A DNA stretch of 49,682 nt from Terriglobia bacterium. Lineage in GTDB: Bacteria > Acidobacteriota > Terriglobia > Bryobacterales > Bryobacteraceae. Below the pieces are notes generated by a model. That model ran no database searches, had not been told where the DNA came from, and was given only the letters and a program-made list of their open reading frames with translations. This document shows positions 24,214 through 34,941 of the stretch, piece after piece; position 1 is the first letter of the stretch; each line of letters begins with the position of its first letter. Made by a program: the position numbers and the translations under genes. Location: positions 1 to 49,682 of the forward strand of contig JAIQEX010000036.1 in assembly GCA_020073615.1 (NCBI GenBank), in the 5' to 3' direction.

Positions 24214-26067
24214 TCAGCAGCACCCCATTTTAATTTCGCCCGTGGCGGTTACCGGCTCGCCGAATGCGTCCGGAGGCGCCGGCGCGCCGTTCAGCACCGC
24301 AATCCACCGCCGCACCGCGTCGAACACCACCAGCACCACGCCCACGATGAAGATGGTCATCAGCAGCGAATCCAGGTAGCCTGTAAAGACCTGGCCCGGC
24401 CGGGCAGTGAGCGGCCAGAAAATATTCTTGATGGAAAGCACCCCGGCGGTTACCGTCGTCACCCCGACGAAACACATCGGTATCGCCGTGATGGGCGCAT
24501 ACCTGGCCTTCCCCATGTTGATGAGAAAGGTCGTCGTGATGGCCAGCGCGATAGTCGCCAGCAACTGGTTACCGGTGCCGAACAGCGGCCAGATGGTCGA
24601 TATATTCCCGGTGTAAATCAGGTATCCCCAACCGAGCACCACGAAGAACGTGGTGATCAGGTTGCCCGGCAGCCACGCCGTGTTGCTGAAATTCCGGTTC
24701 GCCTTGCCCATGAGCTCCTGCAAAACATACCGCGCCACGCGCGTTCCGGTATCGACCGTCGTCAGGATGAACAGGGCCTCGAACATGATCGCATAGTGGT
24801 ACCAATAGGCCATCAGGCGGTCCATCCCGGGCAGCCCGCGGAAGATCTGCGCCATGCCCACCGCCAGCGACACCGCTCCGCCCGTGCGCCCCGCCAGTTT
24901 TTCGCCCACCTCCTGCGAAAACGTATCGAGGTTGACGGTGTGCAGGCCGAGTTTGCCGAAGGCGTCGGCGGGGCTGTTGATGGCGAAGTAGTCGCCGGGA
25001 TGCATCGAGGTCGCGGCGATCAGCGCCAGCACCCCCACCAGAGATTCGCAGACCATGGCCCCGTAGCCGATGAACCGGGCGTCGGTCTCCTGGTCCAGCA
25101 TCTTCGGCGTCGTTCCGGAAGACACCAGCGAGTGGAAGCCGGAAATCGCGCCGCACGCGATGGTCACGAACAGGAACGGGAACAGCGGGCCTTTGATGAT
25201 CGGCCCGCCGCCGTGCGTGAACTGGGTAAACGCGGGAAACCTGATATCCGGATGGACGATGAAGACGCCCACGATCAGAATCGCGATGGTGCCCAGCTTG
25301 ACGTAGGTGGAAAGATAATCGCGCGGCTCGAGCAGCAGCCACACGGGCAGCACCGAGGCGATGAAGCCATAGGCCGCCATCAGGAAGGTAATTTGATGCG
25401 GAGTGAAGGTCAGCGCTCCGGCGGCGCCGGTCGCGGCGAACCAGTGCCCGCCGACCACCGCCGAGATCAGCAGCACCACGCCGAAGATGCTCGGGCCCGT
25501 GACCGTGATGGCGCCCGCGTGGCTCTTGAACATCCAGAGGCCCATGATGATGGCGATGGGAATCGTCGAGCCGATGGTGAACACGCCCCAGGGACTGTTG
25601 GCCAGCGCGTTGACCACCACGATCCCCAGGCCGGCCAGCGTCACCAGCAAAATGAAGAGCACCGCGATCATGGTCACCAGGCCCGCGAAAGGACTGATCT
25701 CCGTGCGCGCAATTTCCGCCAGCGACCGGCCGCGATGGCGGATGGAAGCCACCAGCACCGTGAAATCCTGGACACAGCCCGCCAGCACGGCGCCGACGAG
25801 CAGCCACAGAAAACCGGGCGCAAAGCCGAATTGGGCCGCCAGCGTCGGTCCCACCAGCGGACCGGCGCCGGCGATGGCTGCGAAATGATGGCCGAACAGC
25901 ACCCACTTGGGCGAGGCCACATAGTTATGACCGTCCGCGAAGGCATGCGCCGGCGTAGGGCGGCGGTCGTCCAGAGCCATGGCCTTGGCCGCAATGAAGG
26001 CGCTGTAATAGCGATAGGCGATAGCGTAGATACACAGAGCGGCCAGCAGAACCGGGAAAGTGTTCAT
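24214..26067 (-). CDS. cstA: Carbon starvation protein CstA, peptide/pyruvate transporter family
   Basis: A 617-residue inner-membrane protein with many helices and clear CstA features: YVASPKWVLFGHHFAAIAGAGP near residues 50-70 (first 20: YVASPKWVLFGHHFAAIAGA), then FVTIACGAISGFHSLVSSGT in the middle. CstA proteins import peptides or pyruvate under carbon limitation. The ATG at 26067 has GGAGG just upstream. It lies on the same strand as the carboxylate operon but is separated by a 329-base gap, so it may be a separate unit. Its presence adds another starvation or overflow-carbon uptake function to the block. Confidence 0.93.
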   Translation of the reverse strand: MNTFPVLLAALCIYAIAYRYYSAFIAAKAMALDDRRPTPAHAFADGHNYVASPKWVLFGHHFAAIAGAGPLVGPTLAAQFGFAPGFLWLLVGAVLAGCVQDFTVLVASIRHRGRSLAEIARTEISPFAGLVTMIAVLFILLVTLAGLGIVVVNALANSPWGVFTIGSTIPIAIIMGLWMFKSHAGAITVTGPSIFGVVLLISAVVGGHWFAATGAAGALTFTPHQITFLMAAYGFIASVLPVWLLLEPRDYLSTYVKLGTIAILIVGVFIVHPDIRFPAFTQFTHGGGPIIKGPLFPFLFVTIACGAISGFHSLVSSGTTPKMLDQETDARFIGYGAMVCESLVGVLALIAATSMHPGDYFAINSPADAFGKLGLHTVNLDTFSQEVGEKLAGRTGGAVSLAVGMAQIFRGLPGMDRLMAYWYHYAIMFEALFILTTVDTGTRVARYVLQELMGKANRNFSNTAWLPGNLITTFFVVLGWGYLIYTGNISTIWPLFGTGNQLLATIALAITTTFLINMGKARYAPITAIPMCFVGVTTVTAGVLSIKNIFWPLTARPGQVFTGYLDSLLMTIFIVGVVLVVFDAVRRWIAVLNGAPAPPDAFGEPVTATGEIKMGCC

Positions 26068-26258
26068 CGCCCCCTCCTATGCACTGCTTCCTCGATACCG
26101 CCCCAAAACGGGCGGAGTCGTACTGCAACGGCAGCACTCTATCAGGACCGGCGCGCATTTGCAAGACCGGCGGTGAGAGATGTCGGCGGAGGCCGCGCGG
26201 ATCGGAATGCCGTTGGCGGCCGAGCCGCAAAACAGCCGGTTTACGGTATTGTAGCCAC

Positions 26259-27794
26259 ATGAGCTCCATTTCCTTGCACTCCGTTCGCATCCGCGCCGGC
26301 GCGTTCCTGCTCGCCGTGCTCACCCTGGCGCTTGGCTCTTCCCGTACCGCGGCCCAGGAAACGAAGGCTGCGCCGCCGCCGGCTTCCGCCGATGCGAAGG
26401 ACAAAGCGCCCGACAAGGAGCCGCCCCTGCCCGCGGATGCGCACGTGGCGCAGAGCATCGAACTCGATGGCAAACCGCTGCACTATACGGTCGCGGTGGG
26501 CACGCTGCCGGTCTATGACAACGCCAAGAAGATCGGAGAGGTGGTGGTTACCGCGTACATCATCGAGGGCCCGAACCGGCCGGTCACCTTCGCGCTGAAC
26601 GGCGGCCCGGGCGCGGCTTCCGTCTTTCTGAATCTCGGCGCCATCGGGCCCAAGCACCTCCGCTTCGGCGAAGAGGGCGACAGTCCGTCCGACCCGGCCA
26701 AGTTGACCGACAACCCGGGAACGTGGCTGGATTTTACCGACCTGGTGTTCATCGATCCGATCGGCACCGGCTACAGCCGGTCGCTGGTTCCGGCCGACGA
26801 GTCCAAGAAGCAGTTCTACAGCACCGACGCCGACATTCACTATCTGGCGCGCATCGTCTACGACTGGCTGGTGAAGAACGGGCGGCTGGGCTCCCGAAAA
26901 TATCTGGTCGGAGAGAGCTACGGCGGCTATCGCGGCCCGCGCATCACCCATTACCTGCAAACCCAGTTGGGCGTGGCCATGAACGGTGTGGTGCTGGTCT
27001 CGCCTTATTTGAATCCGGAGCTCGATGGCAACCGCGATGTCTCTCCCGTTCCGTGGATGCTCACGCTGCCCTCGATCGCGGCGGCGCACCTGGAGCGCGA
27101 GGACAAGCTGACCTCCGAAGCCATGGCCCAGGTGATCGCGTACACCCGCGGCGAGTATGCCACCGACCTTTTGAAGGGCCGCTCGGATCCGGAGGCCACG
27201 CCGCGGATCGTGAAACGCGTTACCGGGATGACCGGCCTGGAAGAGGAGTTCGTGCGCCGGGCCGGAGGCCGTTTGGACGCCGGCGCGTATCTGCGCGAGG
27301 TCTTCCGCGAGCGCGGCAAGATCGGCAGCGTGTACGACTCGAATGTGACCGGGTACGATCCCTTTCCCTTCGCTGCCGAGCGGCGCGCCAGCGATCCCAT
27401 GCTGGAGAGCATCATCGCGCCCACCACCACCGCGATGGTGGATTTTGTGACCCGCGTCGTCGGCTGGAAAACCGATGCGCGCTACAACACCCTCAGCTAC
27501 GAAGTGAGTTCCCGCTGGGATCGCGACAGCCGCGCCCTGCGCCTGGGCGCCGTGCCCGATCTGCGGCAGGCGGTGGCGGCCGACCCGAAGTTGCGCGTCA
27601 TCATCGCCCACGGCTGGAACGATCTCTCCTGCCCTTTCATGGGCTCGCTGCTGACGGTGGATCAGATGCCGGTGATGGGCGATCCGTCGCGGATCGCCGT
27701 GCGCGAGTATCCGGGCGGCCACATGTTCTACAGCCGTCCGGGCAGCCAAGCCGCCCTGCGTAGAGACGTGCAGGCGATGCTCGCCAAACACTGA
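26259..27794 (+). CDS. Exported S10-family serine carboxypeptidase-like protein
   Basis: A 511-residue protein of the S10 family, alpha/beta-hydrolase fold. After a signal peptide (about residues 1-32) and an Ala/Pro/Lys-rich linker come FALNGGPGAASVFLNLGA (oxyanion region), GESYGG with the nucleophilic Ser, AHGWNDLSCP with the catalytic Asp, and YPGGHMFY with the catalytic His. It should remove C-terminal residues from peptides in the periplasm or outside the cell. The start at 26259 was chosen because the signal peptide begins there. It is divergent from cstA and is followed by dnaG after 55 bases. Confidence 0.9.
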   Translation: MSSISLHSVRIRAGAFLLAVLTLALGSSRTAAQETKAAPPPASADAKDKAPDKEPPLPADAHVAQSIELDGKPLHYTVAVGTLPVYDNAKKIGEVVVTAYIIEGPNRPVTFALNGGPGAASVFLNLGAIGPKHLRFGEEGDSPSDPAKLTDNPGTWLDFTDLVFIDPIGTGYSRSLVPADESKKQFYSTDADIHYLARIVYDWLVKNGRLGSRKYLVGESYGGYRGPRITHYLQTQLGVAMNGVVLVSPYLNPELDGNRDVSPVPWMLTLPSIAAAHLEREDKLTSEAMAQVIAYTRGEYATDLLKGRSDPEATPRIVKRVTGMTGLEEEFVRRAGGRLDAGAYLREVFRERGKIGSVYDSNVTGYDPFPFAAERRASDPMLESIIAPTTTAMVDFVTRVVGWKTDARYNTLSYEVSSRWDRDSRALRLGAVPDLRQAVAADPKLRVIIAHGWNDLSCPFMGSLLTVDQMPVMGDPSRIAVREYPGGHMFYSRPGSQAALRRDVQAMLAKH

Positions 27795-27849
27795 GCCGCT
27801 GCCGGGGTGTCTCGCCTCGCGCCGCGCGATAATAGCCGGAAGGGCACTC

Positions 27850-29598
27850 ATGGAGTTTGTCGAGCAACTGAAATCCTCGGTCAATATCCTCAACGTGATC
27901 GGGGAGTGGGTGCGGCTGCGCAAGTCGGGCGTCAACCGCTACACCGGGTTGTGCCCCTTCCATAGCGAAAAAACACCGTCGTTCTCCGTGAACCTGGACA
28001 AGCAGTTCTACTACTGCTTTGGCTGCCATGCCAAGGGCGACGTGGTGAACTTCGTGATGGAGATCGAGCACGTCAGTTTCTACGAAGCCCTCAAAACGCT
28101 GGCCGAGCGCCACGGCATTCCCATGCCCAAGCGCTCGCAATACTCCGATGAGGACTCGCGGCTGCGCGGCGTCATCTTCCAGATGCACGAGCTGGCGCAG
28201 GAGACGTTTCGCGCCAGCCTGGCCGCCGGGGTGGGCGAGGCGGCGCGCGGCTATCTGGCGGCGCGCGGCGTGGCGGCCGCGGCGGCCGAACAGTTCGGGC
28301 TGGGATATGCCGACGGCTCGGGGCGCACGCTGGTGCGCCTGTTCCAGCAGCGCAGCTTCCCCGCCACCGAGATCGAACAGTCGGGCCTGGTGCGCAAGCG
28401 CGACGACGGCACCTTCTACGACTATTTCCGCAACCGCCTCATGTTTCCGATCCATAACGAATCCGGGAAAATCATCGGCTTCGGAGGCCGCGCGCTCACC
28501 GCCGAAGACAATCCCAAGTATTTAAATTCGCCGGAGACCCCCATCTATAAAAAGAGCCACGTGCTGTACAACCTGCATCGGGCCAAGGAGGCGATTCGCA
28601 AAGAAGATCGCGTCATCCTGGTGGAAGGCTACATGGATGCCATCGGGGTCGCGGCGGCGGGTTTTGGCGCCGTGGTGGCCAGTTGCGGCACGTCGCTCAC
28701 GTCGCCGCAGGTGCTGGCGCTCAAGCGGCATTCGCAGCGCATTGTCGTGAATTTCGATCCCGATGCGCCGGGCGCCAACGCCGCGGAGCGCTCCATCAAC
28801 ATGCTGCTGGACGAGAGCATGCAGGTGCGCATCATGGAGCTGGACGGCGGTCTGGACCCGGACGAGTACTGCAAACAGCGCGGCGCCGCGGCGTACCAGG
28901 GGCGGCTCGAGGGCGCCAAGGGCTACTTCTACTGGCTGGCCGACCGGGCGCGCGCCAGGTACGACGTCCACACGACTGAGGGCGTGGTGTCGGTGCTCAA
29001 GTTTCTTCTCCCGGCGGTGCAGCGGATCTCGGACCGCCTGGAGCGCATGACCGTCGCCAACGACGTTGCCGGCTATATCGGCGTGGACCGCGGCATGGTG
29101 CTGGACAGCTTCCGCAAAGCAGTCGCCGACCGGCGGGAAAGCGCGCTCGTACAGCCTAAAGAGATCGTCCGCGCCGATGAGAAAGGGCTGCTCAATGTGC
29201 TGCTCTCCAGCCTGGAGGGGCGCGAGCGGCTTATCGAAGATCTGGCCGGGATCGAGATCCTCAACCGCATCCCGACGCGGCGCATCTACCAGGCCGTGGC
29301 GGCGGTGCATGCCAGCGGCGCGCTGCCCACCTTCGATGCCGTACGATCGCGCCTGGAGGAGCCCGACCAGAACCTGCTGGCCGAAGTGGTGCTTTCCGCC
29401 GAAGCGGAGGGCATTGCGATTTCGCTCGATTACGGACGCCAGTGTCTGGAACGTCTTCGCCGCTCCGAGGGCGAGCTGCGCCGCGGCGAGCTCAAGGCGC
29501 GCGTGAAGGAAGCGGAGCGCTCGGGAGACCAGGTGGAGGCGTTGCGCCTCTACCGCGAGCTGGTGCAAATGGAACGGTCCGGGGAGTTGCCGGGATGA
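27850..29598 (+). CDS. dnaG: DNA primase
   Basis: A 582-residue primase that makes the RNA primers for replication. The CHC2 zinc ribbon is complete (Cys35, His38, Cys56, Cys59, in [11 protein letters not shown] and YYCFGCH). The catalytic core follows with [23 protein letters not shown], and the TOPRIM motif [12 protein letters not shown] precedes the metal-binding DPDA and DPDE-type acidic motifs ([17 protein letters not shown]). The C-terminal helicase-binding part is present. The GATAAT-like sequence about 20 bases before the ATG may be a -10 element, and GGAAGG lies before the start. It is directly followed by rpoD, an order conserved in many bacteria, but rpsU is absent. Confidence 0.96.
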   Translation: MEFVEQLKSSVNILNVIGEWVRLRKSGVNRYTGLCPFHSEKTPSFSVNLDKQFYYCFGCHAKGDVVNFVMEIEHVSFYEALKTLAERHGIPMPKRSQYSDEDSRLRGVIFQMHELAQETFRASLAAGVGEAARGYLAARGVAAAAAEQFGLGYADGSGRTLVRLFQQRSFPATEIEQSGLVRKRDDGTFYDYFRNRLMFPIHNESGKIIGFGGRALTAEDNPKYLNSPETPIYKKSHVLYNLHRAKEAIRKEDRVILVEGYMDAIGVAAAGFGAVVASCGTSLTSPQVLALKRHSQRIVVNFDPDAPGANAAERSINMLLDESMQVRIMELDGGLDPDEYCKQRGAAAYQGRLEGAKGYFYWLADRARARYDVHTTEGVVSVLKFLLPAVQRISDRLERMTVANDVAGYIGVDRGMVLDSFRKAVADRRESALVQPKEIVRADEKGLLNVLLSSLEGRERLIEDLAGIEILNRIPTRRIYQAVAAVHASGALPTFDAVRSRLEEPDQNLLAEVVLSAEAEGIAISLDYGRQCLERLRRSEGELRRGELKARVKEAERSGDQVEALRLYRELVQMERSGELPG

Positions 29599-29633
29599 TC
29601 GTGCGGCGGCCCATTTCGCGGCGTGCCGTGGTG

Positions 29634-29639
29634 TACAAT
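29634..29639 (+). promoter_or_regulatory. Possible -10 element before rpoD
   Basis: TACAAT, within GTGGTGTACAATG, sits about 40 bases before the chosen rpoD start and just after dnaG. It matches the -10 consensus at five of six positions and has a spaced upstream G-T-G context, but no good -35 hexamer. It could give rpoD its own promoter. A similar GGTACAATC precedes the DUF4258 remnant near 7090. Confidence 0.3.
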
Positions 29640-29676
29640 GATCTCGATTCTTCCCCGCGGGGGATACGGGGCTTCA

Positions 29677-31362
29677 GTGGCGATCGACGACAAATACGAG
29701 GGCCTGCAGCGGCTCGTACAGATGGGCAAGGAAAAAGGCTACGTCCTGTACGACGAGGTCAACGAAGTACTGCCCGGAGACCTGGCGGGAGGCGCGGAGC
29801 TGGAGGACGTGCTCGCCGGGCTCGACGGCGCCGGCATCGAAATCCTGGAAGAGGCCAAGGATTTCGAGAAGAAGCTGGAGGAAAGCGAAGAGCTGCTCGA
29901 TCTCGAGCTGGCCGTCGGCCTGGGCGAAAAGGTCAACGACCCGGTGCGCATGTACCTCCGCGAAATGGGCACCGTCCCGCTGCTCACGCGCGAGGGCGAA
30001 GTGGAAATCGCGCGCCGCATCGAGCGCGGCCAGAACACGGTTTTGAAATCTCTGACGCGCGCTCCGCTGGTGATCCAGGGGATCATCGTCATGGGCGACG
30101 AGATGGCGCAGGACGCTCTTTCCGCGCGCGACATCATCCAGATTTCGGACCCCATCCTCACCGACGAGCTGGTCGAGGAGAAGCGGCTCGAGTTCGCCCG
30201 CTGCATCGAAGATATCGGCCGCCAGTACCGCAGGACCATGCAGTGCCGGCAGAAACTCCAGGCGATTCCCCGCAGCATGAAGCCCAAGCAGTACCGGCGG
30301 CAATTGTGGGAGCTCGGCCGGCAGATCGTGCGGACTTCGCGCCTGGTGCGGACGGTGCGCTTCCAGTCGCCGGTCATCCGCCACCTCATCGATCGCATAC
30401 GCACCGCGGTCGACGAGCTGCGGCCCATCGAGGGCGAGATCGGCCGCGTGCAGAAGAAGCTGGAAACGTGGGCCAGCGCCCGCGCCGAAGGCATCAAGGA
30501 GCTGCGCAAGGAACAGCGCAGCCTCGTCCAGCGCTTACAGCAGCTCGAAGAGCAGTTCGGAGCCTCGGCAGCCGAGCTGCGCCGCACGCTGGAAATCATC
30601 ACCCAGGCCCACCAGGAGGCGGAAGCCGCCAAGAAGGAGCTGATCGAGGCCAACTTGCGCCTGGTGGTGAGCATCGCCAAGCGCTATACCAACCGCGGCC
30701 TGCAATTCCTCGACCTGATCCAGGAAGGCAACATCGGGCTGATGAAGGCCGTGGACAAGTTCGAATACCGCCGCGGCTACAAGTTCTCGACCTACGCCAC
30801 GTGGTGGGTGCGCCAGGCCATCACGCGCGCCATCGCCGACCAGGCGCGGACCATTCGCATTCCGGTCCACATGATCGAGACCATCAACAAGCTGATCCGC
30901 ACCTCGCGCCAGATGGTGCAGGAGCTCGGCCGCGAGCCCACCAACGAAGAGCTTTCCAAGCGCCTGCAACTGCCCGTCTCCAAAGTGCGCAAGGTGCTGC
31001 GCGTGGCGCAGGAGCCGATTTCTCTCGAGACCCCGATCGGCGAAGAGGAAGAGTCCCATCTGGGCGATTTCATCGTCGACCACAACGGGATCTCGCCCTC
31101 CGACGCGGTGATCAACTTAAATCTGCGCGAGCAGACGGCGCAGGTGCTGAAGACGCTGACCCCGCGCGAAGAGAAGATCATCAAGATGCGCTTCGGCCTG
31201 GAAGACGGCAGCGAGCACACCCTCGAAGAGGTCGGCCAGAACTTCGCAGTGACCCGCGAGCGCATCCGCCAGATCGAGGCGAAGGCGCTGCGCAAGCTAC
31301 GCCACCCCAGCCGCAGCCACCGCCTGCGCGCCTTCCTCGAGAACGGAACGCGCGGCGCGTAG
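29677..31362 (+). CDS. rpoD: Primary RNA polymerase sigma factor RpoD
   Basis: A 561-residue housekeeping sigma-70 factor. Region 1.1 opens with [20 protein letters not shown]. Region 1.2 has [21 protein letters not shown] non-conserved helical insert follows. Region 2 has [20 protein letters not shown] and [20 protein letters not shown] for -10 recognition and melting. Region 4 ends with [20 protein letters not shown] for -35 recognition. The start was set at the GTG at 29677 because VAIDDKYEG is how the family begins; ATGs at 29623 and 29638 are in frame but would add residues unlike the family. dnaG lies immediately upstream. Confidence 0.95.
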   Translation: MAIDDKYEGLQRLVQMGKEKGYVLYDEVNEVLPGDLAGGAELEDVLAGLDGAGIEILEEAKDFEKKLEESEELLDLELAVGLGEKVNDPVRMYLREMGTVPLLTREGEVEIARRIERGQNTVLKSLTRAPLVIQGIIVMGDEMAQDALSARDIIQISDPILTDELVEEKRLEFARCIEDIGRQYRRTMQCRQKLQAIPRSMKPKQYRRQLWELGRQIVRTSRLVRTVRFQSPVIRHLIDRIRTAVDELRPIEGEIGRVQKKLETWASARAEGIKELRKEQRSLVQRLQQLEEQFGASAAELRRTLEIITQAHQEAEAAKKELIEANLRLVVSIAKRYTNRGLQFLDLIQEGNIGLMKAVDKFEYRRGYKFSTYATWWVRQAITRAIADQARTIRIPVHMIETINKLIRTSRQMVQELGREPTNEELSKRLQLPVSKVRKVLRVAQEPISLETPIGEEEESHLGDFIVDHNGISPSDAVINLNLREQTAQVLKTLTPREEKIIKMRFGLEDGSEHTLEEVGQNFAVTRERIRQIEAKALRKLRHPSRSHRLRAFLENGTRGA

Positions 31363-31518
31363 TAATGCGGCTCTCAGCAGTCAGCTTGCTCGCGCTGGGC
31401 CCGGAGCACCTTGCCCGGCGGAACCCCGAGCGTCAGAAGCCGTGAAGGAAAGCCCGTCAACGGGCCCGGCAGGCGGCGCCCCCTGCCCCACCACTGCGAT
31501 CCGGAGCAGTCCTGGTGG

Positions 31519-31538
31519 CGCAGGCGGTGCCGCCTGCG
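31519..31538. repeat. Perfect hairpin in the rpoD-RRM intergenic gap
   Basis: CGCAGGCGGTGCCGCCTGCG is a perfect 20-base palindrome between two convergent genes. A weaker related stem (GGCAGG...CCTGCC) lies 50 bases earlier. There is no T run, so it may be a REP-like element or a bidirectional factor-dependent terminator. The rest of 31363-31606 shows no gene. Confidence 0.4.
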
Positions 31539-31606
31539 ATTCGCGGCTTCACCACTCCCTCAGCGAGCGGTGTGTTCTAACTGAAAACTGACCGCTGACA
31601 GCTCTT

Positions 31607-31984
31607 TCACCACCTGGGCTCGCGGCGGCCACCGCCTCCGCCGCCGGGACGCCTCCCGCCACCCCCGCCGCCGCCCGGGCCGCGGCCGCCACCACCGCCG
31701 CCGAAGCGGTTGCCGCCTCCGCCGCCGAAACCGCGGTCCGGCTTGGGCCGGGCTTCGTTCACGTTCAGGGCGCGGCCGTCCATGTTATAACCGTTGAGCG
31801 CGGCTATCGCCTGATCCGCCTCCGTTTCATTTTCCATTTCGACGAAGGCGAACCCGCGCGAGCGGCCAGTATCGCGATCGGTCATGATTCGGGCGCTGTT
31901 CACCTGGCCATGTCTTTCGAACAGGCTGCGTACCGCCTCTTCGGTTACGTTGAAATCCAGGTTGCCTACGAATATGTTCTTCAC
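31607..31984 (-). CDS. Glycine-rich RRM RNA-binding protein
   Basis: A 125-residue protein with one RNA recognition motif in residues 2-80: RNP2 is IFVGNL (residues 4-9) and RNP1 is RGFAFVEM (residues 43-50), carrying the aromatic residues that stack on RNA bases. Residues 85-125 are a low-complexity tail of Gly and Arg with a few Phe and Pro. Bacterial relatives are often cold-induced RNA chaperones. The start is a GTG at 31982-31984 with AGGAG 6 bases upstream. It is convergent with rpoD. Confidence 0.92.
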   Translation of the reverse strand: MKNIFVGNLDFNVTEEAVRSLFERHGQVNSARIMTDRDTGRSRGFAFVEMENETEADQAIAALNGYNMDGRALNVNEARPKPDRGFGGGGGNRFGGGGGGRGPGGGGGGGRRPGGGGGGRREPRW

Positions 31985-32162
31985 TCAATTCTCCTGTCAA
32001 TTTGAAAGCGGGCTCATCGGGGAGGAGACACTCACGGGAATATACTCGGCCGGATTCGCGGAAGCTATCAAACGCGCTTCGAATATAACATGCCCCGGAA
32101 GGCTCCGGCAATTCTTTTCCGCGCTCCAAAGGTAGTGGAATGGACAAAAATGCCGGCGGCGC

Positions 32163-33236
32163 CTAGACCTCGGGTTTTGGCCCATCCAGGTGCACGGTTC
32201 GCGTGGGGAACGGGATGGCAATCCCTTCCTCCCGGAAGCGGCGGAGGATCCGCTTGCGCAATTCGTGGCGCACACCAAACTGATTGGCAAACTCGGCTAC
32301 CTGGTAATTCAGAGTAAAATTGAGCGCCGAATCGCCGAAGCCGGGGTCGAACGCGGCCGAGGGCACCGGGTCGGCCAGCATCCCCGGAATCTCCCCCGCC
32401 CCTTGCTTCCCGATCTCCACCAGGATCCTTTCAATCCGGTCGGGATCGCATTCGTAGCTTACCCCCACCTGCACCGACGCCGACATGCGCTTCTCCGGCA
32501 GATAATAATTGGTCACGATCGCCTGCGCCAGCTTGGCATTGGGAACGATAATGGTGTTGTTGGCCAGGGCGCGGATGGTAGTGCTGCGCCAGCCGATGTC
32601 GGCCACATACCCTTCTTCGCCCGTGTTCAGCCGGATATAGTCGCCCAGGCGGACCTGTCCCGCCATCGCCACATAAAACCCGCCGAACAGGTTGGACAGC
32701 GTATCCTGCAGCGCCAGCGCCACGGCCAGGCCGCCCACTCCCAAGGCGGTCAGAATGGGCGTGATCGAAACATGGAAGTGCGCCAGCGCCACCAGCGCCC
32801 ACAGGATCACCACCGCGATCTGCGCCAGGTTCTGGGTGAGCGTGGTGACCGGCAGCGCACCCGGTATCTGGACGCCGTAAATGCGCACCAGGTTGCCCAC
32901 CGCGCGCATGGAGACGATGGTCAGCGAAAAGATCCAGAGCACGAACAGGGTATTGGCGCCCCAGGTGGTCACCGCCGCCGGCAGGTCTGAAAACTGGATG
33001 GCCAGGTGCATTGCCAGGATCACGGTCCAGATCGCCAGCGGGCCGCGCAGAGTCTGAACCAGGATCTGGCCGGCGCGGCCGTCGGTCCGCGAGGCCCAGG
33101 CTCGCAGAGCCCGCATGATCATTGCCCGGACCACCCACCCGGCGATCAAAGTGATCGCGAAGACCACCGCGGGCCCCGCCAACTGCATGGGATCGCTGAG
33201 CAATATGTGGCGGATCGCCGCCATGCCGCTTCTCAT
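32163..33236 (-). CDS. MscS-family mechanosensitive channel
   Basis: A 357-residue inner-membrane channel. Four or five helices occupy residues 15-185. The pore-lining helix and its hinge are recognisable as [20 protein letters not shown] followed by NLFGGFYV. The beta domain ([20 protein letters not shown]) and the [19 protein letters not shown] segment follow, then the C-terminal alpha/beta vestibule. Members open under membrane tension and release solutes at osmotic downshock. The start could be ATG 33236 or 33224. It is divergent from the secretin gene, whose start is about 60 bases away. Confidence 0.92.
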   Translation of the reverse strand: MRSGMAAIRHILLSDPMQLAGPAVVFAITLIAGWVVRAMIMRALRAWASRTDGRAGQILVQTLRGPLAIWTVILAMHLAIQFSDLPAAVTTWGANTLFVLWIFSLTIVSMRAVGNLVRIYGVQIPGALPVTTLTQNLAQIAVVILWALVALAHFHVSITPILTALGVGGLAVALALQDTLSNLFGGFYVAMAGQVRLGDYIRLNTGEEGYVADIGWRSTTIRALANNTIIVPNAKLAQAIVTNYYLPEKRMSASVQVGVSYECDPDRIERILVEIGKQGAGEIPGMLADPVPSAAFDPGFGDSALNFTLNYQVAEFANQFGVRHELRKRILRRFREEGIAIPFPTRTVHLDGPKPEV

Positions 33237-33297
33237 AGCATCAGCGTCGCACAACGAATCGTCTGCACGCTGCCCGTGGCCCGTTCGTCAATCCATT

Positions 33298-34905
33298 GTG
33301 CGGACACGTACGTCCCTTCTCTGTCTGGTGATTGCCGGCGGGCTGATGGCCGATGGTCCATCCGCCTGGGAGTTGTATGAGAAGGGGCGCGACGCGGAGA
33401 AGGCCGGGCGAATGGCCGAGGCCTACCTGATGTACTCCGAGGCGGCCGCCATGGAGCCCACGAATCAGAACTATTGGCTGCGCAGCCAGGCGGTGCGGTC
33501 GCGGGCCGCACTCCAAGCCAAGCCCATGCCCCAGGTGGCCGCCGGCCTCCCGCTGGCGGACCTCGCCGATATACCATCCCCCCATCTCGCCGTTCCCACG
33601 TACCAGGACTTGGCCGACGCCCGCAAGCCTTTGCCCCCCACGGAACTGGCCGCCCAGCCCGGCATCAAGGATTTCGACCTGCGCGGCGACTTCAAGAAAC
33701 TGTTCCAGGACGTGGCGCAGGCCTGGGGATTGGACTGCGTTTTCGACGGCGATTATCAGCCCGGCAAGGAAATCCGCCTCCGCTTGAACGACGTGGATTA
33801 CCGCGATTCCCTGCACGGCCTGGAGGCGGCCACCGGCTCCTTTATCGTGCCGCTCTCCAGCAAGCTGTTTCTGGTGGTCAAGGATACGCCGCAAAAACGC
33901 ACCGATATGGAGCCCCGAGTGGCCGTTGCCATACCGCTGCCCGAAACTATCTCCCAACAGGACTTCAACGCCGCAATCACCGCCGTGCAGCAGGCCATGG
34001 CTCTCGAAAAGGTGTCCTGGGACACCTCCAGCAACACCGTGATCCTGCGCGACCGCATTTCCAAGGTGCTGCCGGCGCAGGCCCTGTTCGAAGACCTGTT
34101 GTACCCCCGCGCGCAGGTGATGGTGGAGTTGAAATTCCTCCAGATCAGCCGCAACGACCTGGTCACTTATGGAATCGATTTCCCCACGCTGTTTTCCGTG
34201 GTCCCCCTCGCCAAATCGATTGGCCTGAACAATTCGGTCTCCATCCCGCAGGGCATCGCCGGGCTGCTGACCTTCGGCGGGGGCAAAACTCTCATGGGGA
34301 TCGGCATCGTGAATCCCGCGCTAGTGGCGAGAATGAGCCAGTCCATGGGCAAACTGCTGCTCCACGCGGCGCTCCGGTCGGTGGACGGCCAGCCGGCCAC
34401 GCTCCACGTGGGCGACCGCTTCCCCATTCTGACCTCCGGTTATTTCGGACCGGCCAGCTTCTCCGGCCCCGACGCGATTAGCCCCCCGCCATCCTTCACT
34501 TTCGAAGACCTCGGCTTTTCCCTGAAGATGACGCCCAAGGTGCACGACCGCGCCAGCGTGTCGCTCGACATCGACGCCGAGTTCAAAGTGCTCACCGGCG
34601 AATCGCTCAACGGCATACCGGTGATTGCCAACCGCACCATCAAGGAGCAGGCGCGGGTCCCGCTCGGCGAGTGGAGCGCCCTCGCCGGCCTGATGGATGC
34701 CTCCGACGCCCGCATCATCGCCGGGCTGGCGGGGATTTCGCGCATTCCCTATCTGGGAGCGCTGACCAGCACGCACGAGCACGACAAGAGCACCGACCAG
34801 GTCCTGCTCCTGATCCGCCCGCAGCTCGTGACGCTGCCCCCCGGCGAAGCGCTGACCCACGCCATCCGCACCGGCTCCGACACCCGCCCCCTGACTCCCC
34901 TGTAA
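33298..34905 (+). CDS. Secretin-family outer-membrane protein with TPR-like N terminus
   Basis: A 535-residue exported protein. A GTG at 33298 begins a signal peptide ([15 protein letters not shown]). Residues 22-60 resemble a TPR ([28 protein letters not shown]). Residues 115-240 form N-type domains. Residues 260-520 are the secretin core, recognisable from [20 protein letters not shown], the VGDRFPI strand, and the closing [20 protein letters not shown] with the typical IRPQLV ending. Secretins form outer-membrane pores for type II secretion or type IV pili, but no other such genes are near. The last 13 codons have a degenerate copy at 35291-35328. No strong ribosome binding site precedes the GTG. 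Confidence 0.85.
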   Translation: MRTRTSLLCLVIAGGLMADGPSAWELYEKGRDAEKAGRMAEAYLMYSEAAAMEPTNQNYWLRSQAVRSRAALQAKPMPQVAAGLPLADLADIPSPHLAVPTYQDLADARKPLPPTELAAQPGIKDFDLRGDFKKLFQDVAQAWGLDCVFDGDYQPGKEIRLRLNDVDYRDSLHGLEAATGSFIVPLSSKLFLVVKDTPQKRTDMEPRVAVAIPLPETISQQDFNAAITAVQQAMALEKVSWDTSSNTVILRDRISKVLPAQALFEDLLYPRAQVMVELKFLQISRNDLVTYGIDFPTLFSVVPLAKSIGLNNSVSIPQGIAGLLTFGGGKTLMGIGIVNPALVARMSQSMGKLLLHAALRSVDGQPATLHVGDRFPILTSGYFGPASFSGPDAISPPPSFTFEDLGFSLKMTPKVHDRASVSLDIDAEFKVLTGESLNGIPVIANRTIKEQARVPLGEWSALAGLMDASDARIIAGLAGISRIPYLGALTSTHEHDKSTDQVLLLIRPQLVTLPPGEALTHAIRTGSDTRPLTPL

Positions 34906-34941
34906 GCAGAACGTATCCGGCATTCATGTCACAATAAACAT

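Noticed and set aside
23887-26262. A 791-codon open frame opposite cstA
   Set aside because: Composition (Arg, His, Gln, Asp) is that of an antisense shadow; cstA on the other strand is unmistakable.
29442-31445. A 667-codon frame overlapping dnaG and rpoD on the same strand
   Set aside because: Arg/Pro/Gly-rich out-of-frame reading of rpoD, which is certain in its own frame.
31620-31730. Low-complexity GC-rich repeats
   Set aside because: They encode the glycine/arginine tail of the RRM protein.
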